A DNA stretch of 64,000 bases, from the NCBI RefSeq assembly GCF_003130795.1, contig NZ_CP029357.1:186001-250000 (forward strand), given 5' to 3'. This document shows positions 41,801 through 48,238 of the stretch, piece by piece. Every line of letters begins with the position of its first letter. Positions within the stretch are counted from its first letter, which is position 1. This stretch comes from Azospirillum thermophilum (GTDB taxonomy: Bacteria > Pseudomonadota > Alphaproteobacteria > Azospirillales > Azospirillaceae). The notes beneath the pieces were generated by a model. It was not told the DNA's origin. It ran no database searches and saw nothing but the letters and a program-made list of their open reading frames with translations. The translations under genes and the position numbers were made by a program.

Positions 41801-42602
41801 AGGTTACAATGTCGGTACCGGCGTATGTCAGATTCTCAACCTCTTCCTTGTCTGCCAACGTGTATTCGGTCAGGGAGGTGCGTATCTCGTCAATGCCTTC
41901 CCCCGCCTTCTCGATGATGCGGATGTTTTTATCACTGATGATATAGAGGTCGTCGCCGCCACCACCGGCCAACGTCGATCCTTCCGGGCCCCAGAGGCGA
42001 TTGTTCAACGCGTTGCCGATGCCGGTGAATGGGCCGTTGCCGGTGTAGGTCAGCTTCTCCACGCCGTCGGGAAGAGTATAGGTGGAGAGGGTGGTGTACA
42101 CCTCGTCGATGCCGGCCCCGGCGGCCTCGACAATGGTCACGCCTTCGCCATACACCATGTAGATGTCGTTGCCGTTGCCCCCTTCGAGCGTGTCCTCCCC
42201 CTTCGCGCCCTCCAGCGTGTCGTTGCCATCCTTTCCCTTGATATGATTGGCCAACGCATTGCCGGTCCCGCGGAACGCTCCCGGACCGGTGTAGGTCAGG
42301 TTCTCCACGTCGGGGGTGCTTGCCAAGCTGTAGCTGCTGAGGCTGGTGCGCACCTCATCGATGCCTTCGCCGGCCAGCTCCGTGATGCGGTCGCTGTTGC
42401 TGTCGACGATGTAGACGTCGTTTCCCGCGCCACCAACCATGGAGTCGTCGCCGGAACCGCCATCCAGGATGTCGTCGCCGTCGCCGCCGATCAGCGTATC
42501 GTTGCCCGCGAAGCCGTACAGCGCGTCGTTGCCCGTCAGGCCCTCCAGCAGATCGTTGCCACTGGTACCGTACAGCGTGTCGTTGCCCGGAGTGCCCAAC
42601 AT
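38793..42602 (-). CDS. Large RTX calcium-binding protein (hemolysin-type repeats)
   Basis: 1269 residues, built almost wholly of repeats. It starts with RTX nonapeptides (GNDTLYGTSGNDLLEGLTGN). About nine modules of roughly 93-102 residues follow, each a run of GGxGxDxL nonapeptides, then DDVYIVDSSAD, a variable TVRTSLSSYTL and NLENLAFIGSGAFTGTGNSL. The C-terminal third has two copies of a block containing AVFAAGTIVWRDIDGTERAF, each followed by three approximately 38-residue units of the type YSDLRAAFGSDGAAAVRHYL. There is no N-terminal signal peptide; type I secretion via the C-terminus is expected, with Ca2+-induced folding outside the cell. Probably an adhesin or biofilm/S-layer-like protein. 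No type I secretion genes are adjacent. AAGGGAA precedes ATG 42602. Confidence 0.92.
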   Translation of the reverse strand: MLGTPGNDTLYGTSGNDLLEGLTGNDALYGFAGNDTLIGGDGDDILDGGSGDDSMVGGAGNDVYIVDSNSDRITELAGEGIDEVRTSLSSYSLASTPDVENLTYTGPGAFRGTGNALANHIKGKDGNDTLEGAKGEDTLEGGNGNDIYMVYGEGVTIVEAAGAGIDEVYTTLSTYTLPDGVEKLTYTGNGPFTGIGNALNNRLWGPEGSTLAGGGGDDLYIISDKNIRIIEKAGEGIDEIRTSLTEYTLADKEEVENLTYAGTDIVTFIGTGNLKNNVITSGSGNDTLDGGGGIDTLSGGAGDDVYYVDDVADVVFEQVNSGFDEVRARVANYSLSNNLEQLTFIGSGAFNGTGNSLANVITGGDGNDTLTGGSGNDTLLGAGGSDNLIGGDGNDVLLGGDGNDMLDGGTGNDSLDGGTGGDSFDGGAGDDIYVVDNVNDIVNEVGGGGNDTVRTSLDSYKLTPWVETLIYTGGSAFTGTGNDLANRLEGRDGNDTLDGREGSDTLVGGAGDDVYIVDSSADTIIEMANGGNDTVRTSLSSYTLGETSNLENLAFIGSGAFTGTGNSLANAITGGVLSDTLSGGAGNDTLDGGAGNDSLIGGAGDDVYIVDSSADIVVEIANGGIDTVCTSLGSYTLGETSNLENLAFIGSGAFTGTGNSLANAIAGGSGNDSLSGGAGNDTLTGGLGNDTLDGGAGNDSLIGGAGDDVYIVDSSADIVVETANGGIDTVRTSLGSYTLGETSNLENLAFIGSGAFTGTGNSLANAIAGGSGNDNLSGGAGNDTLDGGAGNDSLIGGVGDDVYIVDSSADIVVEIANGGIDTVRTSLSGYTLGETSNLENLAYFGSGAFTGTGNSLANAIAGGSGNDSLSGGDGNDTLTGGLGNDTLIGGAGEDTAVFAAGTIVWRDIDGTERAFGPDGEDVLSGIERVRIGAGAAVPIEQSRFNPWAYLASYSDLRAAFGSDGAAAVRHYLEYGRDEGRGIIFDTLSYTASYSDLIGAFGTNVDAAARHYLEHGRSEGRGIVFDAHRYLDKYADLKAAFGDDTVAATRQFILEGYAQGRNLEAAVVNGTAAAEILQGTGIEDIITGGLGNDTLIGGAGEDTAVFAAGTIVWRDIDGTERAFGPDGEDVLSGIERVRIGAGPAVPIEQSRFNPWAYLASYSDLRAAFGSDGAAAVHHYLEYGRDEGRGIIFDALSYTASYSDLIGAFGTDAEAAAHHYLSYGLREGRGITFDAQHYLDRYADLKAAFGNDTAAATRHYIQYGFFEGRLT
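38980..39347 (-). repeat. Near-identical DNA duplication, copy 1 (partner 39601-39968)
   Basis: About 368 bases recur 621 bases away with only a few mismatches inside the RTX gene. They code the GLGNDTLIGGAGEDTAVFAA block and the first two YSDL units. The near-identity implies a recent duplication or ongoing gene conversion, and a risk of collapse in short-read assembly. Confidence 0.85.
39601..39968 (-). repeat. Near-identical DNA duplication, copy 2 (partner 38980-39347)
   Basis: Second copy of the 368-base block, offset 621 bases. Between the copies lie a third, more divergent repeat unit (YLDKYADLKAAFGDD) and a connecting segment NGTAAAEILQGTGIEDIITG. Confidence 0.85.
40021..41160 (-). 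repeat. Tandem RTX modules of 279-306 bp
   Basis: Four consecutive modules have landmark GCGATCGCG (or GTGATCGCG) starts at about 40021, 40300, 40606 and 40885, so periods are 279, 306 and 279 bases. The 27-base difference equals one extra nine-residue RTX repeat. Modules nearer the N-terminus (above 41160) are progressively more diverged. Confidence 0.85.
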
Positions 42603-43227
42603 GAGAATTCCCTTTTTGGAGAGTAGCGGGTCGCCGCACCCGTTCCATAACAGTCATCAGGCTGTTTTTCAACCAAGGGCTTTTCTCTCCGGAGGGTCTT
42701 GCCGAATGTGTTCAGGACATGCGTACGCAACAACCAAAACGAGATTCAATTAGCAAATAACAAAATTTGATTCTGCATTCAACAAAAATGATAAATGATT
42801 GCTCATCATGCTGATAAAGCGCAGTATAACTCGTACTAATGGCGTCCAAAAACCTACCTTGAATACTGTAATTATATTCATCAGGACCACACGATGCGGT
42901 CCTTTCGAGGCCATACGGGATGCGGCAGCGCCTTTGGACGAAATGGCGCGGTAAGGGCGGGGGAGGCGCGTCGGAGTCACGCCGGCCCGCCGCGCCGTCG
43001 CAACCGTGGCGGAAGGCCGACACTTCCATATTACGCCGGACTGACATTTTGACATTGCGCCTACAGGCAAAAACGGCATAAGGAGCCTTATGGAAATTAT
43101 CTCGCCGCCGCACCGTCGCCGGGGCCGTCGCGGCGCGGCTCCGCCCGGACTGCCGCGGCTCTTGCCGCACCGGCCGATCGGCGGGAGGATGGGTGCGGAC
43201 CCGACCGCGCGGGGGCGAGTGCTTTCC
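42603..43227. promoter_or_regulatory. Leader and control region between the RTX gene and the XRE regulator (AT-rich core 42715-42890)
   Basis: A 625-base region. From about 42715 to 42890 the DNA is strikingly AT-rich compared with all flanking sequence (for example CAATTAGCAAATAACAAAAT), which suggests a promoter and long untranslated leader for the RTX gene or a recently acquired insert. Near 43077-43092 is a perfect dyad treated separately. In-frame extensions of the XRE gene up to 43090 look non-coding (Arg/Pro-rich, before any conserved residue). I see no other gene. Confidence 0.55.
43077..43092. promoter_or_regulatory. Perfect dyad CATAAGG-AG-CCTTATG, candidate XRE operator
   Basis: Seven-base perfect inverted arms around AG, about 135 bases upstream of the XRE start. 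The half-site GCATAAG recurs in a second dyad at 43790-43804, in front of the epimerase gene. Confidence 0.55.
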
Positions 43228-43770
43228 ATGACGACACCTCTCTTCGGCCGCACCCTGCGGCGGCTGCGCGTCCTGCGCGGCATGAAGCAGGCGCATCTGG
43301 CGGACCTGCTCGGCGTCACCCAGGCCACCGTCTCGCGCTGGGAGCGCGGCGACCTCGCCATGACGCCGGCCCAGGCCGCGGCGGCGGAACGGCGGCTGGT
43401 GAGCGCGCCGGATCCGGCGCAGGACGCGGCGCTCAGGCGGCTGGTCGAAAGCTCCGGCCTCAAGGTCCATCTGATCTGCGACCGCACGCACCGGCTGCTC
43501 GCCGCGTCGCCGGCCCGGCGGGCGGAATGGCGCGGCGATCCCGCCGATTTCCTCGGCCGCTCGCTGCTGCTCTTTGCCACGCCGGAGATCCTGGCCGAGG
43601 AGGAGCGGCTCGACGCGCTCGGCTGGCGCGACGGCCGTCTCGCCTCCCTGGCGGTGGAGACCGGCAGCAACGGCGACGCGCTGCTGCCGATCCGGCCGGG
43701 CCGGGCGCTGTGGGAACGGCTGCCGCTCGCCGACGGCAGCCCCGCCCGGCTGGTCACCACCCTGTCCTAG
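43228..43770 (+). CDS. XRE-family transcriptional regulator
   Basis: About 180 residues. The helix-turn-helix lies at 8-62 (FGRTLRRLRVLRGMKQAHLA, DLLGVTQATVSRWERGDLAM). A C-terminal PAS-like sensor stretch follows (LVESSGLKVHLICDRTHRLL, DFLGRSLLLFATPEILAEEE). Start: ATG 43228 fits homology; GTG 43219 would add three residues. The pairing of an XRE domain with a small ligand-sensing domain suggests a metabolite-responsive repressor. It lies 105 bases upstream of the epimerase gene on the same strand, and dyads precede both genes. Confidence 0.85.
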   Translation: MTTPLFGRTLRRLRVLRGMKQAHLADLLGVTQATVSRWERGDLAMTPAQAAAAERRLVSAPDPAQDAALRRLVESSGLKVHLICDRTHRLLAASPARRAEWRGDPADFLGRSLLLFATPEILAEEERLDALGWRDGRLASLAVETGSNGDALLPIRPGRALWERLPLADGSPARLVTTLS

Positions 43771-43789
43771 CCGGTCGCACCGCCCCTTG

Positions 43790-43804
43790 CGCATATCTTA
43801 TGCG
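43790..43804. promoter_or_regulatory. Dyad CGCATA-TCT-TATGCG before the epimerase gene
   Basis: Perfect six-base arms around TCT. The minus strand reads CGCATAAGATATGCG, sharing GCATAAG with the dyad at 43077-43092. It is placed 72 bases before the epimerase ATG, suitable for control by the XRE regulator. Confidence 0.55.
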
Positions 43805-43875
43805 TGGCCGGCGCCGCGGCTCCGCCGCTAGCCTCCCCGGCACGAACGCCGTTCCGCACAGGGAGACGACCAGCG

Positions 43876-44835
43876 ATGAGCATTCTCGTGACCGGCAGCG
43901 CCGGCCATCTCGGCGAGGCCCTGATGCGCCGGCTGCGCGCCGACGGGCAGGCGGCGGCGGGGCTCGACCTCAAGCCGTCGCCCTTCACCGACCATGTCGG
44001 CTCGATCGGCGACCGCGCCGTCGTCCGCCGCAGCCTGGACGGCGTCGCGACGGTCCTGCACGCCGCCACCCTGCACAAGCCGCATGTCGACACCCACAGC
44101 TATGGGCAGTTCCTCGACACCAACCTGGCCGGCACGCTGACCCTGCTGGAGGAAGCGGCGGCGGCCGGCGTCCGCTCCGTCGTCTTCACCAGCACCACCA
44201 GCGCCTTCGGCCTCGCCCTCAGCCCGGCCGAGGGCGAGCCCGCCGCCTGGATCACCGAGGAGGTGACGCCGGTGCCCAAGAACATCTACGGCGTCACCAA
44301 GGTCGCGGCGGAGAGCCTGTGCGAGCTGTTCGCCCGCCGGCACGGCCTGCCGGTGATCGTGCTGCGCACCAGCCGCTTCTTCCCCGAGCCCGACGACGAT
44401 CCCGCCGTGCGCAGCCGTTACGACACGCTGAATGCCCAGGCGAACGAGCTGCTGCACCGCCGCGCCGACCTCGCCGACATCGTGGAGGCGCATCTGCTGG
44501 CCGCCGGGCGGGCCGCGGAGATCGGCTTCGCGCGCTACATCGTCTCCGCCACCAGCCCCTTCACCCGCGACGACCTCGCGGAGCTGCGCCGCGACGCCGC
44601 CGCGGTGGTCCGCCGCCTCTTCCCGGACGCCGAAGCCCTCTACCGCGCCCGCGGCTGGCGGCTGTTCCCCGGCGTCGACCGCGTCTACGTCAATGACCGG
44701 GCGCGGCGGGATCTCGGATGGCGGCCACGCTACGATTTCCGCCACATGCTCGACTGCCTCGCCGCCGGGACGGAGTTCCGCAGCCCGCTCGCCCTGGCGG
44801 TCGGCAGCAAGGGCTACCATGACGGGACCCGCTAG
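43876..44835 (+). CDS. NAD(P)-dependent epimerase/dehydratase (extended SDR)
   Basis: A 319-residue extended SDR. The dinucleotide motif is LVTGSAGHLGEALMRRL; FTSTTSAFGLALSP and the catalytic YGVTKVAAE (Y-x3-K) follow. The C-terminal substrate-binding part includes VLRTSRFFPEPDDDP and GWRPRYDFRHMLDCL. Likely acts on a nucleotide sugar, an aldonate or a related polyol; not resolvable further. Start ATG 43876 follows CAGGGAGACGA. It follows the XRE regulator with a dyad in between. Confidence 0.88.
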   Translation: MSILVTGSAGHLGEALMRRLRADGQAAAGLDLKPSPFTDHVGSIGDRAVVRRSLDGVATVLHAATLHKPHVDTHSYGQFLDTNLAGTLTLLEEAAAAGVRSVVFTSTTSAFGLALSPAEGEPAAWITEEVTPVPKNIYGVTKVAAESLCELFARRHGLPVIVLRTSRFFPEPDDDPAVRSRYDTLNAQANELLHRRADLADIVEAHLLAAGRAAEIGFARYIVSATSPFTRDDLAELRRDAAAVVRRLFPDAEALYRARGWRLFPGVDRVYVNDRARRDLGWRPRYDFRHMLDCLAAGTEFRSPLALAVGSKGYHDGTR

Positions 44836-44858
44836 CCGGCCGGCCCGCGGGCATCGGC

Positions 44859-45242
44859 TCACGTCATCGCGAAGACGCCGCGGATCGCCCGCACGAGATC
44901 CGCGCCGGCCACCGGCTTGGTCAGCAGCGCCATGACGCCGGGCTCGCTGCCCTGAAGCTCGCGCAGGCCGCCCGGCGGCGGCGAACCGGTGACCACCACG
45001 ACCGGCAGGCAGGGCCACTCCCGGCGCAGGCTGCGGATCATCCGTCCGCCGTCGAGCTGCGGCATGTTCAGGTCGGTCACCACGACGTCGAACGGGGCGC
45101 GTTCGAACGCCTCCAGCCCCTCGCGCCCGTTGCCGACGCAGGTCACGCGATAGCCCGCCTGCTCGCAGACGGCCGCCAGGGCCATCGCGCTCACCGCCTC
45201 GTCCTCGACCAGCAGAACCCGCAGATGATGGGAAACGATCAT
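44859..45242 (-). CDS. Single-domain response regulator
   Basis: A 127-residue stand-alone receiver domain: acidic cluster VLLVEDEAVSAMA, phospho-acceptor in DVVVTDLNMPQLDGG, VVVVTGSPPP and the K in LLTKPVAGADL. No output domain, so it acts by protein contact (CheY-like or phosphorelay shuttle). No kinase is adjacent; the hybrid and HWE kinases about 10 kb away are possible partners. ATG 45242 converges on the epimerase gene. Confidence 0.9.
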   Translation of the reverse strand: MIVSHHLRVLLVEDEAVSAMALAAVCEQAGYRVTCVGNGREGLEAFERAPFDVVVTDLNMPQLDGGRMIRSLRREWPCLPVVVVTGSPPPGGLRELQGSEPGVMALLTKPVAGADLVRAIRGVFAMT

Positions 45243-45365
45243 TCAAACCCGATCCGGCAACCGGGTGCAGCGCACCCTCGCTGCTGCAACATAGCGGGAT
45301 ATGCCGGCGCGCCCCAAACACAGTCGGTGACAAGATGATGACGGATGTGACAGGACATCCGTGCC

Positions 45366-45758
45366 CTACCCTTCGCTGCGGCCCCGCCCTTCACGGTCAC
45401 GCTCGTACCGCCTGGCGAGCGGAAAGGCCGGCAGCCAGGACTCGCGGCGGATGGTCCAGCTTTCGTAGGTCGGCACCAGCCGGTCCGGCGCATCCAGGGC
45501 GCCGAGATGCAGTTCCACCTCGTCCCCGGACCGTGCGAACACGGACGAGCCGCAGTCGGGACAGAAGAACCGCCCGGCATAGCCGCGCGGCTCCCCCTCG
45601 ATCGTCACCGCATCCTCGGGGAACACGGCGGCGGCATAGAACAGGGCGCCATGATGCTTGCGGCAGTCGAGGCAGTGGCAAATCCCGACCCGGTATGGCA
45701 GCCCCGTCGCCACGACCCGGATTTTGCCGCACAGGCAGCCGCCGGTGAAGCGGTCCAT
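45366..45758 (-). CDS. GFA family (glutathione-dependent formaldehyde-activating-like) zinc protein
   Basis: A 130-residue Mss4-fold zinc protein. Cysteines in GGCLCGKIRVV, GICHCLDCRKHHGA and FFCPDCGSSVF form the two zinc sites of the GFA/CENP-V family. GGAGGTGCGG precedes ATG 45758. Formaldehyde-glutathione chemistry is claimed for one member only; most are uncharacterised, so the family name is all that can be said. It stands alone. Confidence 0.88.
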   Translation of the reverse strand: MDRFTGGCLCGKIRVVATGLPYRVGICHCLDCRKHHGALFYAAAVFPEDAVTIEGEPRGYAGRFFCPDCGSSVFARSGDEVELHLGALDAPDRLVPTYESWTIRRESWLPAFPLARRYERDREGRGRSEG

Positions 45759-45851
45759 GCCGCACCTCCTCCCCGCTCAGATCCTCCTGTTGTTTAGATT
45801 CAATACCATCACCCTTGCAACCCATTACGTGGAGGAAGGCGGCCAGCCCGC

Positions 45852-46694
45852 TCAGAAGGACAGCAGCGTCGGCTTGCGGTCCTGCAGGATGTCGGTCATC
45901 CGGATCTCGACGGCGGCGCGGCTCTGCGGGTGGGTCAGGATGTAGAAGCGCTCCTCCGCCACCGCCTCGAACACGGAGTCGGCCACCTGCTCCGGCGTGA
46001 TGCCGGCCTCCACCGCCTTCAGGATGGCGAGGCCGGCCTTCTGCGACACCCCGCTCAGCGTCGCCGGGTCGACGCGGTCGGCCTCGGCGCGGTGGCGGCT
46101 CGAGTCCGCGATGCGCGTCTTCACCCAGGAGGGGCAGAGCACCGACACGCCGATCGGCGCGCCGCGCAGCGTCAGGTCGTGGTGCAGCCCTTCCGATACC
46201 GTGACGACGGCGAACTTGCTGGCGTTGTAGGCGGCCAGCGCCGGCACCGACAGCAGCCCGGCAATCGAGGCGGTGTTGACGATGTGGCCCGGCTGCCCGC
46301 CCTCCAGCATGCGCGGCACGAAGGCGCGCAGCCCGTTGGTGACGCCGTGGAAGTTCACCCCCATCACCCAGTCCCAGTCCCTGGGCGTCGTCTCCCACAC
46401 GCTCTTGGCGACCGCCACCCCGGCATTGTTGACCAGCAGATGGACGGCGCCGAAGCGGGCGAAGGCGGCGTCGGCCAGCGCGTCGACCGCCTGCGGGTCG
46501 GACACGTCGGTGCGCAGCGCCAGGCAGGCCGTCCCCGCCGCCGCCATCTCGCCGGCCAGCGCGTCCAGCCCGCCCTGGTCGATGTCGGCGAGGACGAGGC
46601 TCATCCCCTCCCCCGCCGCCCTGCGGGCGATGGCCCGGCCGATGCCCTCGGCGGCGCCGGTGATCACGGCGACCTTGCCGGACAGCTCCTTCAT
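45852..46694 (-). CDS. SDR family oxidoreductase
   Basis: A 280-residue short-chain dehydrogenase with ITGAAEGIGRAIARRAA, NNAGVAVAKS, and catalytic YNASKFAVVTVSEGLHHDL (Y-x3-K). The C-terminal extension (VDPATLSGVSQKAGLAILKA) matches a group annotated as cyclopentanol/acetoacetyl-type SDRs. GAGGAAGTGCC precedes ATG 46694. Last gene of the five-gene cluster with a kinase and an acyl-CoA dehydrogenase. It may oxidise the hydroxyacyl product of that pathway. Confidence 0.9.
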   Translation of the reverse strand: MKELSGKVAVITGAAEGIGRAIARRAAGEGMSLVLADIDQGGLDALAGEMAAAGTACLALRTDVSDPQAVDALADAAFARFGAVHLLVNNAGVAVAKSVWETTPRDWDWVMGVNFHGVTNGLRAFVPRMLEGGQPGHIVNTASIAGLLSVPALAAYNASKFAVVTVSEGLHHDLTLRGAPIGVSVLCPSWVKTRIADSSRHRAEADRVDPATLSGVSQKAGLAILKAVEAGITPEQVADSVFEAVAEERFYILTHPQSRAAVEIRMTDILQDRKPTLLSF

Positions 46695-46729
46695 GGCACT
46701 TCCTCCCCTTCCGGTTCTTTTGCGTCGCG

Positions 46730-47503
46730 TCAGGCGATCAGATAGCCGCCGTCCACATTCAGGCAGGCGCCGGTGGTGTAGCTCGCGGCGTCCGACGCCA
46801 GATACAGGATGGCGCCGGCCATCTCGTCGGGCCGGGCGACCCGCTTCATCGGGACATGGGCCAGCACGGTGTCCAGCACCGCCTTGTTCTTCACCAGCGC
46901 CGCGGCGAACTTCGTGTCGGTCGCCCCCGGCAGCAGGGCGTTCACCCGGATGCCGTCGGGCGCGCATTCCTTGGCGAAGGCCTTGGTCATCGAGAGGACC
47001 GCCGCCTTGGTGATCGAATAGATGCCCTGGTGGAGCGCCGGGATCTCGCCGTTGACCGAGGCGACGTTGACGATGGCGCCGCCGCGCCCGCCGCGGGCCA
47101 TCAGCCGGGCGCCGCCCGCCGACATGAAGAAATAGCCGCGGATGTTCACGTCCACCGTCTTCTGGAAGGCGGCGGGGTCGGTGTCGACGATCGGCCCGTA
47201 ATGCGGGTTGGTCGCCGCGTTGTTCACCAGGATGTCCAGCCGCCCGTGCCGGTCGGCGATGGCGGCGAAGACGGCGTCGATGTCGGCCAGTTCGCCGATG
47301 TGGCAGGCGATGGCCTCGGCCGAGCCGCCCTCGGCCCTGATGCTCTCGGCCACCGCCTGGCAGGCGTCCAGCTTGCGGCTGGACACGATGACATGGGCGC
47401 CCGACGCCGCCAGCAGCCGGGCCGCGGACTCGCCGATGCCCCGGCTGGCGCCGGTCACCAGCGCGATCTTGCCACTCAGGTCGAAAAGGTCTTTGCGGTC
47501 CAT
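46730..47503 (-). CDS. SDR family oxidoreductase (glucose/3-oxoacyl reductase-like)
   Basis: A 257-residue classical SDR: LVTGASRGIGESAARLLA, NNAATNPHYGP, and catalytic YSITKAAVLSMTKAFAKECA. The C-terminus LASDAASYTTGACLNVDGGY is the FabG-like ending. The first residues DLSGKIALVTGAS give the start at ATG 47503. It is 17 bases from the histidine-phosphatase gene upstream and 35 bases from the next SDR, so one transcript is likely. NNAA in place of NNAG is a mild variation. Confidence 0.9.
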   Translation of the reverse strand: MDRKDLFDLSGKIALVTGASRGIGESAARLLAASGAHVIVSSRKLDACQAVAESIRAEGGSAEAIACHIGELADIDAVFAAIADRHGRLDILVNNAATNPHYGPIVDTDPAAFQKTVDVNIRGYFFMSAGGARLMARGGRGGAIVNVASVNGEIPALHQGIYSITKAAVLSMTKAFAKECAPDGIRVNALLPGATDTKFAAALVKNKAVLDTVLAHVPMKRVARPDEMAGAILYLASDAASYTTGACLNVDGGYLIA

Positions 47504-47520
47504 GGCGGGTGCGTCCTGTC

Positions 47521-48234
47521 CTATCGAAGGGTGAGGAGGCCGGCGTCGCAGGCCGCCTCCAGATGGCCGGTGGCGTTGAAGCTGCCGAGGCTGAGCCGCC
47601 CGCGGCCGTGCAGCAGCGTGGTCACCCCGGTGTTGGCGATCACCGCGTTGAGGTCGAGCGTCCCGCGGTCCGACAGCCCCAGCACCTGCTGGCAGGCCAC
47701 CGCGACCGGCCCGCCGGAGGTGAACACCCAGACGCTGCCCGACGGTGCCCGCTCGATCGCGCGGCGCAGCCCGGCGGCGCAGCGCTCGCGAAAGGCCGTC
47801 CAGCTCTCGCGGTAGTCGCCGCCGTGGCCGCCGTGGCCGCCGGCGGTCCAGCGCTCCAGGCTCCGCACGAACAGCGCCTGGAAGGCGCGGCGCGGGTCGT
47901 CCTGCCCGCGCAGGAAGGCGGCGAGCGCGCCGGGCGCGCGCAGCTCCGGACGCAGGGCGCCCAGCACGTCGAGATGGTCGAACTCGTCGAAGGCGGCATC
48001 CTCGACCGTCTCGACCGGCCGTCCCTCCTCCGGCTTCCAGGCGGCGAGGCAGGCCTCGGCGGTCTCGCGGTGGCGGCGCAGGCTGCCGCGCAGGACGAGG
48101 TCGGCGTCCTGCCCCGTCCGGCGCAGCCATGCCCCCAGCGCCACCGACTGGCGCATCCCCGTCTCCGACAGCCGGTCGTAATCCTCGGCCAGGAAGCTCG
48201 CCTGCCCGTGCCGCACCAGACGGATCCGGCCCAT
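47521..48234 (-). CDS. Histidine phosphatase family protein
   Basis: A 237-residue phosphoglycerate-mutase-like phosphatase. The phospho-histidine motif is IRLVRHGQASFLAEDYDRLS; the second basic residue and catalytic acid fall in VLRGSLRRHRETAEACLAAW; the second histidine region is SVWVFTSGGPVAVACQ, where the usual GH is GG. That substitution of the second active-site His deserves checking. It sits four bases after the APH-type kinase stop, so it is co-translated with a phosphotransferase. It could remove phosphate from a pathway intermediate. Confidence 0.85.
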   Translation of the reverse strand: MGRIRLVRHGQASFLAEDYDRLSETGMRQSVALGAWLRRTGQDADLVLRGSLRRHRETAEACLAAWKPEEGRPVETVEDAAFDEFDHLDVLGALRPELRAPGALAAFLRGQDDPRRAFQALFVRSLERWTAGGHGGHGGDYRESWTAFRERCAAGLRRAIERAPSGSVWVFTSGGPVAVACQQVLGLSDRGTLDLNAVIANTGVTTLLHGRGRLSLGSFNATGHLEAACDAGLLTLR

Positions 48235-48238
48235 CGGC

